64,000 nt of DNA, taken from the NCBI GenBank assembly GCA_026184775.1, contig JANCYW010000009.1, forward strand, positions 62,001 through 126,000, in the 5' to 3' direction. A model generated the notes under the pieces. It made no database searches and was not told the origin of the DNA. It saw only the letters and a program-made list of their open reading frames with translations. The position numbers and the translations under genes were made by a program. Positions within the stretch are counted from its first letter, which is position 1, and every line of letters begins with the position of its first letter. This document shows, one piece after another, positions 25,607 through 35,616 of the stretch. This DNA comes from Cyanidium caldarium. Taxonomy: Eukaryota > Rhodophyta > Bangiophyceae > Cyanidiales > Cyanidiaceae.

Positions 25607-27880
25607 TCAAGAGGTGCCGGCGTCGATATCGTCGAACCAAACCCGCTCCACCACGCCGTGCTTCCTCCGTGCTGCGGCGGCGGCGGCAGCAGCAGCAGCG
25701 GTATGCCCGCCCAACGCCCCGCCCTCACTGTCGCTGGGATCGGGCGTGCGCGCCCGATCCACCACCGCACCGTCTTTCAACAGCTCGAAGCGCTGCTCAT
25801 CGCAGCCGTACGGCCGGGTGCGTAACCGTATCAGGGTGTGCAGCGGAATGTCCACATGCGGCACCTCCTCCTGACGCAGGCCCTTGTAAAAGGCGTAGAT
25901 GCTGCGGATGATGGCATTGTGCGCGACGATGAGCAGCGGTTTGGTCTGCCGCTCGATCTCCAGAATAATCGGCTCCACGCGCTGGATGACGTCCTGGTAC
26001 GACTCTCCGCCCGGATAACGGTACCGCAGCTTGTCGTGCTTGCGCTGCTCCCACTCGCTGGGCAGCTCGGTGCGAATCTGCTCGTAGGTCATGCCCTCGC
26101 AGATGCCCGCGTTGATCTCGTTCAGCGAGCGCCAGCAGATGCAGCTGTCGGTGGCAATGTGGCGCACGGTAAGCCAGGTGCGACGCAACTGCGAACACCA
26201 CACCGACAGCATCGACTGGCCGCGAAACTCCCGCCGCAAAAACACGCTCAACTGCTTCGCGTATTGCTCGCCGCGCGCGGTGATCACCGGGTCGCCACCC
26301 AGCTGGCCGGTCACGTTCCACTCGCTCTCGCCGTGCCGCGACAAGTACACCGTGCGCGGCATGATGTGCACGCTGTTCAGATAGGATACGATCTTGCTCT
26401 GCAGGTGTCCTTTCAGGTTGCACAACACAAACTTCCGGCCACCGTCGATGATCTGGATGAAGGAACAACCCTCGGACTCGGTGATGGTCTCGCTGGCTTG
26501 CTCGTAGTTGCGCAAGCGCGTCTTAAAGTCGTGCACCGCAAACTCGGCGTCCTTGTGGCGATAGTCGGGCGAGTTGAGCTTGGTGGCCAAAATGTTCTGC
26601 TCCACGATGCGCTCGTCGTCCACGATGGACTCTAGGAATAGAACTCGCACTCCGTACCTCTCCAGATGCTCGCGTACGTAGCGCCGACGCGTCACGGTGC
26701 TGTTGGTGGCGTCGAAAATGCCCACCTGACCGTTCTCCTCGAACAGCCATTGGAGCATCTCGGTGAGGGCGTGCTGCGCGAACAACCACCGCAGGCGCAT
26801 GCCCTCGGGGTTGTCGGCCGCGAAGAAGGAGGCATCGCAGCCGCTTTCGCCCAGCATACGCCGCCGAATGACACCCACGTTGAAAATAGAGGTGCGATGT
26901 CCGAGCCAGTTCAGGTACCGCGCCAGCTGCTGCGCGATGTGCGACTTGCCACGCGCTGGCAATCCCACCATCACAATTACCAGCTTGCGCACCATGTACA
27001 GCGTCTGCGCCGCCGGCCTCGCCATCTCCGGCAGGTGGTGCGCATGACGCGTCGAATCGCCCGGGGCGGCCTCATCAGCGGTGGAGGGGGCATCGTTGGC
27101 GAGTGTCCTTGTCGGCGCCAGTGGTCGTGCCGCGGCTGCGGTCTCTTCTGCTTGCACTTGCGCCATAAACTGGGGCGACGCGCCATAGCGGGCCGCATCG
27201 GATGCTGCCGTCGGGTGTGGATCGAGAAACGCGTCTTGAATGCCGCCCGGCGCGTGCGGCGACTCTGGTTCGATGTACACCTCGCGGAACGAGGATGCTG
27301 CCGCACCGACGCCGCCATCGGCGTCAAGTTGTGACCTCGGCCACTCTCGTTCGGCGCCCTCTGGCACCATCGGCCAGCCGTGCATGTCGCCGGCTTGAGC
27401 AGACACCGTGCCCCCCGCGATAGGAGGTGCGTGCCCGCCGGCAGCGCAGGCGTCGGCGGGCCACGGTGACGGCCAGCGCCGTAGCGACGGCGAGCGCGAA
27501 CCGAGGTCTGCCTCTGGAGCGGAGGGCTCGGCGGCGGCAGTGGCCGCTGTGAGTTGCGGGCTGGGCGAGGTGAGTTTTCCGGAAGATCGCCGAGAACTCG
27601 AGCCCGCCTCGGCGCCATATTCCGAGCGACGAGGCGGCCGCTGCCCCAACTGGTCTTCCGCACCACTCACTGCGGTGCCGGTGGCGAGCGGTTCGGCGAC
27701 GGAAGCGTCTTTCCGTTGAGAGCGCTGGCGGGACGGCGAGGCGTCTGCCTCGGCCGCATCCTGGCTGAGGCGCCTGTCGTCGTCCGCTTCCGCCGCTGTC
27801 ACCGGCGCCAACAAGCCCTCGCTGCCCTGAATTTCGGCCACAAAGGCCAGCGAGTCGTTATACGAAACGATGCGCTTCAT
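25607..27880 (-). CDS. 6-phosphofructo-2-kinase / fructose-2,6-bisphosphatase
   Basis: 757 residues. Bifunctional enzyme setting the level of fructose 2,6-bisphosphate, the signal that balances glycolysis and gluconeogenesis. Kinase domain (about 295-500): P-loop GLPARGKS, YLNWLGHRTSIFNVG, FDATNSTVTRRR. Bisphosphatase domain (about 505-730): phosphohistidine motif SRHGESEWN, catalytic Glu in GICEGMTYEQ, second His in AHNAIIRSIYAF. Both sets of catalytic residues are present, so both activities are expected. The first 290 residues are Ala/Ser/Pro-rich and disordered, as in plant F2KP, where that region is regulatory; it contains no carbohydrate-binding motif I can recognise. The C terminus has an Ala run from GCC/GCT codons. 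The start ATG is at 27880. Confidence 0.95.
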   Translation of the reverse strand: MKRIVSYNDSLAFVAEIQGSEGLLAPVTAAEADDDRRLSQDAAEADASPSRQRSQRKDASVAEPLATGTAVSGAEDQLGQRPPRRSEYGAEAGSSSRRSSGKLTSPSPQLTAATAAAEPSAPEADLGSRSPSLRRWPSPWPADACAAGGHAPPIAGGTVSAQAGDMHGWPMVPEGAEREWPRSQLDADGGVGAAASSFREVYIEPESPHAPGGIQDAFLDPHPTAASDAARYGASPQFMAQVQAEETAAAARPLAPTRTLANDAPSTADEAAPGDSTRHAHHLPEMARPAAQTLYMVRKLVIVMVGLPARGKSHIAQQLARYLNWLGHRTSIFNVGVIRRRMLGESGCDASFFAADNPEGMRLRWLFAQHALTEMLQWLFEENGQVGIFDATNSTVTRRRYVREHLERYGVRVLFLESIVDDERIVEQNILATKLNSPDYRHKDAEFAVHDFKTRLRNYEQASETITESEGCSFIQIIDGGRKFVLCNLKGHLQSKIVSYLNSVHIMPRTVYLSRHGESEWNVTGQLGGDPVITARGEQYAKQLSVFLRREFRGQSMLSVWCSQLRRTWLTVRHIATDSCICWRSLNEINAGICEGMTYEQIRTELPSEWEQRKHDKLRYRYPGGESYQDVIQRVEPIILEIERQTKPLLIVAHNAIIRSIYAFYKGLRQEEVPHVDIPLHTLIRLRTRPYGCDEQRFELLKDGAVVDRARTPDPSDSEGGALGGHTAAAAAAAAAARRKHGVVERVWFDDIDAGTS

Positions 27881-28350
27881 GGTGGGCGCCAGAGCGTTCC
27901 AGACAGGCGGCGCGGTGCCGAGTAGAGGCAGTGTCGCGAACGGGAATGAAACGAGAAGCGCAGGTCGGATCCGAAGGCGTGCAACTCGAGGATGCGTAAC
28001 AAAGGGGAGAGCGTCGAGTGCAGTGGCCAGTGGATGTGCGTAGGAGAGGAGACAGGAGGCGAACAGTCCATCGAGTCCACTGCACCTATAGTCGCGGTTC
28101 CGAGGCAGACTGGAAGAAACGTGCGACCCTGCTCCGGCGCTGCGCACACGGACCCGATATCCGAATATCTTCAACAGACACTCTTGTCATGCAGCATACG
28201 GACCTCAACGCTCGCCCAGTGCGTCGACCTTGACACGTCGCCCGTGCGCGCCCTCGAGCACAGCGCTACACAACCGTGCATCATTCTGCGTGCTCGCGGG
28301 AAGCTCTCGTCTCTGCGCCTCCACACCTGCGAGCACGACGAGTTCGCGCC
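27881..28350. other. Intergenic, divergent promoter region
   Basis: About 470 bases between PFKFB and the GOST-family gene, on opposite strands. No gene, TATA box or repeat that I can support. Confidence 0.45.
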
Positions 28351-30207
28351 ATGCACGGCCATCGGTGGTATGTAGGGAGCGGGCGACGGCGTCGCCCCTT
28401 ACGCTTCCTCCTCTTTCTCCTTTACGGCCTGCTTGTCCTCGCGTCGCTGCTCGCACTCGGCCAACCGGTCGTCGCATCGGTGTACAGGCGCCAACTTCGC
28501 TTCGGCTCGGCGTCCGACGATGGCAGCTGCTGTTGGGTGCTCAGCGACGGCGCGCTGGTGGCTAGCGACGACTGGGGCGGTCAGGCCGAAGAGGCGTTTA
28601 TTCTGGTGCAAGGCGCCGGGAGGCGGTTGGCGCCAGTGCAGGATCGGGCCTCCAACACCACCGTCTACCTGGAGATGGCGGTGTTCCACAGCTCGCAGCG
28701 CGGCTTGATCGGATACCGCGTGTCCCCCGATGCCTATCCCGAGTACTGCTGTACGGAGGAGCTGGCGCTGATGGCCGCCGGCCAAGGCGTGCCCGGCTGT
28801 CGCTCGGAGGACGTCGGCCGGCTCATCGTGGCTGCCGAACGCGCCCAGGTGATTTGGGACACCGCCGCTGCAGATATGGAAGGAATATCGGGCGCGGCGA
28901 GGCGAGTTTTGCATAGCCACTGGGCTGACCTGGGGGACGGCACCTCCGCGCATCCAGCGACCACCACTGCTGTGGACCTCCGCGCCGTTGCACACCCTGC
29001 ATCGCCCCACCGCAGCCTGTTTCTACATGCGCTGGCGCTGCCGGCCAATCGCAGCGTATATCAGCGGGTGTACGAGCGGTTTCCCATCACCCAGAGCGGA
29101 GTGTACGATGTGGTGTTGGCATCATGCACCGATGCACCCGTCACCTTTCGAGGTGCTATCGAGTTTCGCAGCCCGTACGGATACCTGCCCGGACAGCTGC
29201 ATGGCCTGCTGCCCTTCTTCGGCTGGCTGGTCGTGGCGTATCTGGTGGCGACGGCCGTCTGGGTTGTGGCGTGTCACGCGCGCACCCACCTGTTGCATCC
29301 GGTGCAGTACGGCGTCACCGCGCTATTCTTCTTCGGTATGCTGGAATCGTTCTTCAACTACGAAGTATACTATTGGGCGAACCGCGACGGCCAGCCACTC
29401 TGCTGCCCGCCGAGCGGCGTGGAGGTGCTGGGCGATCTGCTGGCCACGATGAAACACACCCTCACCAAGGTGCTGGTGCTGGCGGTGAGCATGGGCTTGC
29501 AAGTGGTGACGCCGTCGCTGCCGCCTCAGAAGCTGATTCGACTGGTCTGGTTCGCCGTCGCCTACTCCATCGGCACGCTGGCGCTCGAGTTGCTGGAGAC
29601 CGTGGGGCATCTGGGAGAGGCGCGCCTGTGGGTGGCCTTGATGGCCATCCTGCCGGTGTCGGTTTTGGAGGCGGTGTTTTACGCGTGGACATTTGCAGAG
29701 ATGCGCAACAACATCGCCTATCTGGTCAGCCGGCAACGCACCGAGAAGCTGCGCATGTACATCCGTTTCGTGGTGTTGCTGATCGTCGTGGCCGTGGTGG
29801 GCTTGGCATTTGAGTTGTACGTCATCTGGACCAACGCGCGGCGGCCGCAAGACGTGGAGCGCTGGTTCGACCGCAACTGGCGGCGCTTTTGGCTGCTGGG
29901 CGGCTTTCCCACTCTCGGCGCCGGCGCATTCTACGACGGTTGGTATTTCGTGTTGCTGCTGGGTATCGCCGCGATCTGGCGACCGGCGCACGCCACGCTG
30001 ACCTACCATTACATGCCTGAGGCGGAAGATGCGGAGACCGTCACCCAGGTTGCCGTGCAGGCCGAGCGCGACACTGTCAAGAGCGCGCCTGGGCGTCGGG
30101 CGGACCCGGCGAAGCGAAAACTGCAGGCGCGGTTCGACCTGGGCGACGACGCCGACGACGCCGACGGCGATGAAGAGCGGGCGGAGATGCTGGCCAAGCG
30201 GGATTAG
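28351..30207 (+). CDS. GOST-family seven-transmembrane protein (GPR107/TMEM87 type)
   Basis: 618 residues. A hydrophobic signal/anchor (about 13-38) leads into a luminal domain with cysteines and a later region like the family's GOLD-type domain. Then seven hydrophobic segments occupy about 280-560: the block ALFFFGMLESFFNYEVYYW, LTKVLVLAVSMGLQVV and the end FYDGWYFVLLLGIAAIWRP are typical of Lung-7TM/GOST proteins of Golgi and endosome membranes, which act in trafficking. The C-terminal 60 residues are charged and cytosolic. No RGD or other ligand motif is evident. It could be an orthologue of GPR107/108 or TMEM87; I cannot separate these. Confidence 0.75.
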   Translation: MHGHRWYVGSGRRRRPLRFLLFLLYGLLVLASLLALGQPVVASVYRRQLRFGSASDDGSCCWVLSDGALVASDDWGGQAEEAFILVQGAGRRLAPVQDRASNTTVYLEMAVFHSSQRGLIGYRVSPDAYPEYCCTEELALMAAGQGVPGCRSEDVGRLIVAAERAQVIWDTAAADMEGISGAARRVLHSHWADLGDGTSAHPATTTAVDLRAVAHPASPHRSLFLHALALPANRSVYQRVYERFPITQSGVYDVVLASCTDAPVTFRGAIEFRSPYGYLPGQLHGLLPFFGWLVVAYLVATAVWVVACHARTHLLHPVQYGVTALFFFGMLESFFNYEVYYWANRDGQPLCCPPSGVEVLGDLLATMKHTLTKVLVLAVSMGLQVVTPSLPPQKLIRLVWFAVAYSIGTLALELLETVGHLGEARLWVALMAILPVSVLEAVFYAWTFAEMRNNIAYLVSRQRTEKLRMYIRFVVLLIVVAVVGLAFELYVIWTNARRPQDVERWFDRNWRRFWLLGGFPTLGAGAFYDGWYFVLLLGIAAIWRPAHATLTYHYMPEAEDAETVTQVAVQAERDTVKSAPGRRADPAKRKLQARFDLGDDADDADGDEERAEMLAKRD

Positions 30208-30331
30208 ATAAAGAAGGGGCAATTTTTAGCGGAGGATGCAGAAAACCGCCACGCCTGCTCCGTGCGCATGGCCTTGTGCAAAGCCGTGATATCGACGCGC
30301 CTCCCGGTCTATCACACCACCTGGCTACCGT

Positions 30332-30766
30332 TCACGCCCAACCCAGCACCTCGAGCATGGTTTTCTTCAGCGGCTCCGGCTTGCCGTTGCACAAATACCA
30401 ATAGTAGACCGCGAGCGCCGCTTCGTGCACGCGACGCGGCAAGCGCGGCAGCGTCAACGCCAACCGTTCCTCCAAGTGCTGTTCCGCCGCGTCAGCCTCC
30501 TCTGCATGATCTTTCGGGGCCACGCGTCTCAATTCGGGCGCTTCCAACGTGTCAATGTCGTGGATGGAGCGAATGCGCCGCTCGGACGTAGGCCGCCGCT
30601 TGCGCAGAAAGAACTTTTTGGCGTGATACCGCACCTGTGCCACCGTGCGCGTCTTCACGTGCCGCGCCACCGCCTCCCAACGCCGCTTCCGGTTGGCCCC
30701 GCCAGCCGGCCACTGCAGCGCCTCCAGAAAGCGGCGATGCTCCTCCAACGTCCAATGCGACTTCAT
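30332..30766 (-). CDS. Single-MYB transcription factor, SHAQKYF-like class
   Basis: 144 residues. One MYB repeat at the N terminus: HWTLEEHRRFLEALQ, a central RRWEAVARHVKTRTVAQVR and the closing YHAKKFF, which corresponds to SHAQKYF in plant CCA1/KUA1-type and in Dictyostelium MYB factors. The tryptophans at both ends of the repeat are in place. Helix 3 is basic and would bind DNA. After it is an acidic linker, then a hydrophobic C-terminal helix (AALAVYYWYLC). The family commonly binds I-box or evening-element-like sites; target genes cannot be read from here. Confidence 0.8.
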   Translation of the reverse strand: MKSHWTLEEHRRFLEALQWPAGGANRKRRWEAVARHVKTRTVAQVRYHAKKFFLRKRRPTSERRIRSIHDIDTLEAPELRRVAPKDHAEEADAAEQHLEERLALTLPRLPRRVHEAALAVYYWYLCNGKPEPLKKTMLEVLGWA

Positions 30767-31212
30767 CTCCGGTCAATGTGTCTCAATGGAATGCAACGCG
30801 CAACACGGTCGCCTCTCCGTGCCACTCAGCACCCGGTACGATCCATACCACCGCAACTGCCTTGTCAACGCCACTGTCCCGCCGTGTCACAGCCTGCCCA
30901 CGGCCCGGGCCGGCACTCTCGCCCGGTCCCACTGCGGCGGTTCCAAAGTGGACCGGCGGGCGCGGCTGCCGACTTTGGACCGGTCGGTCCCGGTGCCGCG
31001 CGAGACACCGCGCGCGAAATCGAAACCGCAGCGATTGCAATCGCCAGCGACGACCGTTACGGATTTCGTAAAGGCCCGCCTCCTGCCGCAGCCCGGCACA
31101 GGTGCGATGAGAAAAACCGACGTGTATTGCGTTTCGCCTTGGACTTGGTCTGGCTGGCAGCCTTGGAAGTAAAGTGCAGGGGGGCGTTCCGACTCAGGGA
31201 TATTTCTCCACC
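30767..31212. other. Intergenic, upstream of the SM fusion gene
   Basis: About 450 bases between divergent genes. Nothing recognisable except GATATTTCTCCACC directly before the ATG at 31213. Confidence 0.45.
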
Positions 31213-34200
31213 ATGCGCACGGCACGGTTCGTGGGTGTTGTGGCGATATTCATGGCGCTCCTCTTCCCTCTCGCGCCCTCGCACGCGGCATCGCTGCAAG
31301 AGGCAACCGTGCTGTACGCTTCCCATTTCACCAACGCCACCGGATGTCCGTGTTCGCTGCCATACGGCTCGCTGGAAGTGATCAACTCGGTGAACGTGTC
31401 CGCGCCGACCACTTGGACCGTGCAACCCGATGCTGGCCTGGTGTGCGAGTCGGCCGTCAGCGATGGCAGCGCCGGCCAACCGCAGCAGGTGCCCAAGCTC
31501 GGCACCTTCGCCTACATAGATATGCCCGAGGCGTTCGTCAACTGGACCGACTACGGCGCCAGCGTGATGGTACAGACCGGCGCCAACAGTACCGTCGGCC
31601 TGATGGTGCGCGTGTCCGATGGCAGCGACTACTATCGCCTGGCGTGGAGTGACGGGCAGTACCTGCGGTTCGAACGGGCGCGCCCGGGCAACCAGTTCCA
31701 GGTGCTGGCCGACTCCGGATCGTTGTCGTCCAGCATGCTATCGTTCCCCACCGACGGAAGCGCGTTCGAACTGGCGGTGACCTGCGTCGATGCCCAGTTC
31801 GACGTGTCGGTGAACGGGCAGCAGCCGTGGCCGCTCATTCAGGACAACTCCACTGACGCCCTGTACACCGGCTCGGCGGCGGTGTACGCCTTTGACAATG
31901 CCGGCGTGGCGTTCAGCAACTGGAGCGTGTACGGCGTGGCCGGCGTTCAGCCGTCGCCGTCGCTGCCGCCATCGCTGCAGACGCCGCTGGCCCAGCCGCT
32001 GGCGCCCGCCGTGCAACTTCCGCCCAACATCTCCGCGCGCCTCTTCAACTACACCTTGCGCTACCCGCAGCTGGATCTCACGACGTACACCGCGCCGCTG
32101 GACGATGCGCTGCGCAACGCCATCAACAACGCGCTCGGTTTCACGGACACCTGGCTGGTGCAGACGCGCCTCGGATCGGTGCTGGCCAGTTACGTCAGCG
32201 CGCTGCCGCTCGACGATACGGTGGTGAGCGCCGCCACCAACGTCTCCGCCGCGCTCACTGCGCTGGTGTGCAATGCGTCGTTCGCCTTCGACCTGGGCGT
32301 GGTGGTGGACTGCTCCAACGGCAGCATACCGGTGGCCGCATGGAGCCTGGACGCTGCCCCCGCCGCCGGCAGCTCCAGCAGCCACGCCGTGATCATCGGG
32401 GTGGTGGTGGCAGTGGTGGTGGCCGGGCTGGCAGGCGCCCTGCTGATCGGCTACTGGACGTGGCGCCGCCTGCGCCACCGCCGCACCACCCAACCGCACC
32501 GCAAACACCACCTCAAAGTGGTCGACATCGAGTCGGCCGATGCGGTGGCCGAGCGCGTGCGCGCCACCATCGGCGCCGAGCGCTACGACCGCCTGAGCCG
32601 AGCAGGCGTCCTGGATGCGGTGCTGGCGTCGGCGGCTGCCGCCAATCTCGCCGGCACCACCGACACCGTACCGGCCTGGTCGCTGCGAGATCGGACGCGC
32701 GACCATCTGCTGACGGCGCTGCTGGAGTCGGCCAAACCGAAATACGGCCACTGGGAGGTGTTGGTGGTGGATGAACGCACGTTGCGCATCACCTCGGCAG
32801 CGTGCCGCCTCAGCGACCTCATCGCCCGCGGCGTCACCCTGGTGCAGTCGCTGGAGGAGCTGGCCACCGCCGGCCACACCGCACTGCGCCTGAACACCAT
32901 CTTCTTCATGTCGCCCGGTGAGGCATCGTTTGCGTTGCTGGCCAAGGCGTTCGTCAACATGTCTCCGCGCAGCGCCGGAGCGCACGTCATCGGCTCGAAG
33001 CGTCTGCCGGAGACGCACGTGTTCACCGCGTCGCGCGTGTCCGACGCCACGCTGACATCGTTGCGCGAGCAGCCGCAGCTGTTTCAGAGCATCTCCACTT
33101 TCCAGGAGCTGAACGTGGACTTTTTGGCGCTGAGCGAGCGGGTGTTCTCGTTGGATCGCCCGCACGCACTGCTCACGCTGTACGGTCGCCGGGCGCCGCT
33201 GTCGGTCGCAGGCGGAGCGAGCCGAAGCCACTCGCGGCTCTCGCCGCTGCTGCTCGAGTGCCGCGAGATCGGTCGCCAACTGGCCACCGTATTCGGCGTG
33301 CTGCGGGCGCTGCGCCCGTCCATCGAGATCCACACCACCTCGGTGGCCAACGACGCCACCATGGAGATCGCTCAGGCGGTCAAAGGGGCGTTGGAGTGTC
33401 TGCAGCAGGATCTGCAGGTGGGAGCGCACTCGCCGTTGGCAGCACGCGCCGCCAAGCTGCTGATTGTGGACCGCGCTGCCGATCCGATGACGCCGCTACA
33501 ACACGACGAGACGTACGAATCGTTTGTGCACGACGTGTTGCGGTGGCCCGGCACCGACAGCACGCCGCGCAAACCCCACAAGGAACCCCGGCAGCAAAGG
33601 TGCGCAGAGACGGTGGATGCGCCGCCAGATGACGGCGATGCCGTCGCGAACACCACCCGCATTCCTGACGTCGACGATCCGACGTGGAACGCGTTGCGCC
33701 ATCTGCACATTCATGATGCCATGGTGCGCATCCACGAGGAGCTCGAACTGTTCCTCACCTCCAATGCCGCCGCTCGCATGCACCAGCGCGTCTCGTCCCG
33801 CGTGCACGCCGCCGACGGTGACATCGAGGCCGCCGCGCCCGATGGCAACAGTGCGCTCGGTGCATCCATCCGCGACCTGGCCGAGGCGGCGCGCGCCGCG
33901 CCCGAATACCGCGAGACGGTGGAGCGGCTGTCATTCCACCTGGAATTATTGGAAAAGTGCGCGGCATTGTACGAATCGCGCTCGTTGGCGGCGGTCATCC
34001 AGGCCGAGCGCGCGCTCATCTCCGGGCGCCACGCCCGCACCGGCAAGCGCGAGAAGAGCCACGAGCAGCGGCGCCGACTGGAGAACTTGCTGCACGACCC
34101 CACGGTGGATGGTCTGTCCAAACTGCGGTTGATCCTGTTGTGGATTGCCACCCGCGGCACCGATACGGACACGTTGGTGCGCTGGCTGTCGGAAGCCGAA

Positions 34201-34713
34201 ATCGACGAGGACGGCCGCACCGCCGTCCGCGCCTTTATCGAGTGCTTCCAGGCCGATCGTCACAGCGCCGAAAGTGCCCGGCGGCAGCGACGCAACCGCA
34301 ACGGGGCACCGCTGCTGCGCGACATCATCGAGCGCGCCTGCGATCTGGATGGCAGCAACGACGAGCTGACCCGCAGCCGCAGCCACGACGACGCCGACGA
34401 AGAGCCCGGCGGCCCGGCCGCACCCCGCACCCCGCTCAGCTTGCGGCGGCGTCTCCGCTCACCGATACCTTTGCTGCGTCGCGGACGGCAAAACGAGAGC
34501 GTCAGTTGTGTGCCCAGCGGAACCAGTGGCGAACCGACGCTGGTGGTCATCTTCGTGGTGGGCGGCGTGAGCCACGCAGAAGCGCGCCTCGCCTACGAAA
34601 TATCCGCCGCCGCCGCCGCCGCTCCCAATACACAGGTGCTCATCGGAAGCACACGCCTCATTTCCGCTGCCGAATACATCGCCGAGATGTCGGCCATCTT
34701 CCGAGACGCCTAA
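31213..34713 (+). CDS. Transmembrane Sec1/Munc18 (SM) protein with a luminal lectin-like domain
   Basis: 1166 residues in one uninterrupted frame. Order of parts: a signal peptide (about 1-25, ends PSHA); a luminal region (26-390) with eleven N-x-S/T sequons and a beta-sandwich-like block (STVGLMVRVSDGSDYYRLAW); one membrane helix (about 393-415, VIIGVVVAVVVAGLAGALL) with a stop-transfer RRLRHRR; then a Sec1/Munc18 domain (about 490-1160). SM hallmarks: WEVLVVDERTLRITS, TIFFMSPGEASF, LLIVDRAADPMTPLQHDETY, FVVGGVSHAEARLAYEI and LIGSTRLISAAEYI. SM proteins chaperone SNARE assembly in membrane fusion and are normally soluble. There is no methionine between the helix and the SM domain that could start a separate protein. 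The SM subclass (Sec1, Sly1, Vps33, Vps45) is unclear. Confidence 0.9.
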   Translation: MRTARFVGVVAIFMALLFPLAPSHAASLQEATVLYASHFTNATGCPCSLPYGSLEVINSVNVSAPTTWTVQPDAGLVCESAVSDGSAGQPQQVPKLGTFAYIDMPEAFVNWTDYGASVMVQTGANSTVGLMVRVSDGSDYYRLAWSDGQYLRFERARPGNQFQVLADSGSLSSSMLSFPTDGSAFELAVTCVDAQFDVSVNGQQPWPLIQDNSTDALYTGSAAVYAFDNAGVAFSNWSVYGVAGVQPSPSLPPSLQTPLAQPLAPAVQLPPNISARLFNYTLRYPQLDLTTYTAPLDDALRNAINNALGFTDTWLVQTRLGSVLASYVSALPLDDTVVSAATNVSAALTALVCNASFAFDLGVVVDCSNGSIPVAAWSLDAAPAAGSSSSHAVIIGVVVAVVVAGLAGALLIGYWTWRRLRHRRTTQPHRKHHLKVVDIESADAVAERVRATIGAERYDRLSRAGVLDAVLASAAAANLAGTTDTVPAWSLRDRTRDHLLTALLESAKPKYGHWEVLVVDERTLRITSAACRLSDLIARGVTLVQSLEELATAGHTALRLNTIFFMSPGEASFALLAKAFVNMSPRSAGAHVIGSKRLPETHVFTASRVSDATLTSLREQPQLFQSISTFQELNVDFLALSERVFSLDRPHALLTLYGRRAPLSVAGGASRSHSRLSPLLLECREIGRQLATVFGVLRALRPSIEIHTTSVANDATMEIAQAVKGALECLQQDLQVGAHSPLAARAAKLLIVDRAADPMTPLQHDETYESFVHDVLRWPGTDSTPRKPHKEPRQQRCAETVDAPPDDGDAVANTTRIPDVDDPTWNALRHLHIHDAMVRIHEELELFLTSNAAARMHQRVSSRVHAADGDIEAAAPDGNSALGASIRDLAEAARAAPEYRETVERLSFHLELLEKCAALYESRSLAAVIQAERALISGRHARTGKREKSHEQRRRLENLLHDPTVDGLSKLRLILLWIATRGTDTDTLVRWLSEAEIDEDGRTAVRAFIECFQADRHSAESARRQRRNRNGAPLLRDIIERACDLDGSNDELTRSRSHDDADEEPGGPAAPRTPLSLRRRLRSPIPLLRRGRQNESVSCVPSGTSGEPTLVVIFVVGGVSHAEARLAYEISAAAAAAPNTQVLIGSTRLISAAEYIAEMSAIFRDA

Positions 34714-35036
34714 ACCAGATACTTCACGTCTCGAAAAGTGGATCACGAAAGAAAGGGAGTACTTTCGGGTCGTTGATGAGGCTCTCTCGGCACGTAAGCA
34801 TACTGGATTCACCGCAACGATGACCTCACCCGCCCGGATGTACTCTCATGTCCTCTGAGCGCGGGCGCGACGAATTGGCGGGCGCACTGTGTCGGGCTGT
34901 GCGGGTTGCGGTAAAAACGAGGACGACGAAACTGGGCGTCCCCTCTCACACTGACCCGCTCGTCGAGCGTCCGTATCACACTGCGCGTATTCCTCACACC
35001 GTGCACACTCAGCCGGCGTGCGCGGGCTAGTCGATA
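34714..35036. other. Intergenic, no gene seen
   Basis: About 320 bases between two same-strand genes. No recognisable feature. Confidence 0.45.
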
Positions 35037-35549
35037 ATGTCCTCTGAGGTGAACGAACTGCGCGGTTCGGTGCGCAACGTTGCCAGGAAGTTTGAGGAGA
35101 AAGCAGCGGCCTCGAACGAGAAGAGAGGCAGCCCGAACACCTCATCAGGCGACGGCCAGAGCGCGTCAGCACCAGCAGCGTTGGCAACTCAGGGACGAGT
35201 ACGCTCGCGCCTGCTGACGTACTCGGTGCTGCAGACGACCGACGCCAGTGCGCACACCGATCGCACGGTGGTGCGGGCTAGCGAGGCGCCGCGGGTATCC
35301 TCCAAGGTGGGGTTGTTTGAGCGCAAGATGAAACACGCTGCGGGACTGTTCGGGGACGCCGATCGGGCGCGGCGACAAACTTCAGCGCCGCCGACTCCCT
35401 CCAGTCCGGTGTGTGTGAAGGAGCTGGTGCGACAGTTTTCGTCGGAGACATCGCCGACTGCGGACGACGACGACGACAGTACTTTGGAGCGCTTGCAGCC
35501 ACCGAAGCCGACTCCCAACAGGCGCCTACGACGCCGAGTCATCGCGTGA
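35037..35549 (+). CDS. Hypothetical disordered protein with three short basic-hydrophobic motifs
   Basis: 170 residues, Ser/Ala/Thr-rich, with no membrane segment. Three short amphipathic motifs stand out against disorder: VRNVARKFEEK near residue 12, KVGLFERKMKHAAGLF near 88, and VKELVRQFSSE near 127, each a V/L-x-x-F core beside basic residues. Such repeated short motifs are usually docking sites. An acidic run of five Asp comes near the end and a basic RRLRRR closes the protein. The ATG at 35037 is the first in the frame. No family recognised; the neighbour membralin converges 67 bases away. Confidence 0.5.
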   Translation: MSSEVNELRGSVRNVARKFEEKAAASNEKRGSPNTSSGDGQSASAPAALATQGRVRSRLLTYSVLQTTDASAHTDRTVVRASEAPRVSSKVGLFERKMKHAAGLFGDADRARRQTSAPPTPSSPVCVKELVRQFSSETSPTADDDDDSTLERLQPPKPTPNRRLRRRVIA

Positions 35550-35616
35550 GAGCGAGAGACAACGAGCATGGCCATCCAGAGACGCCCTGCGAATATCCAT
35601 TACCTCTGCAGTTCGT

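Noticed and set aside
32380-32720. SM fusion as two adjacent genes
   Set aside because: No stop, no ATG and no splice pair between the helix and the SM domain; codon use is continuous.
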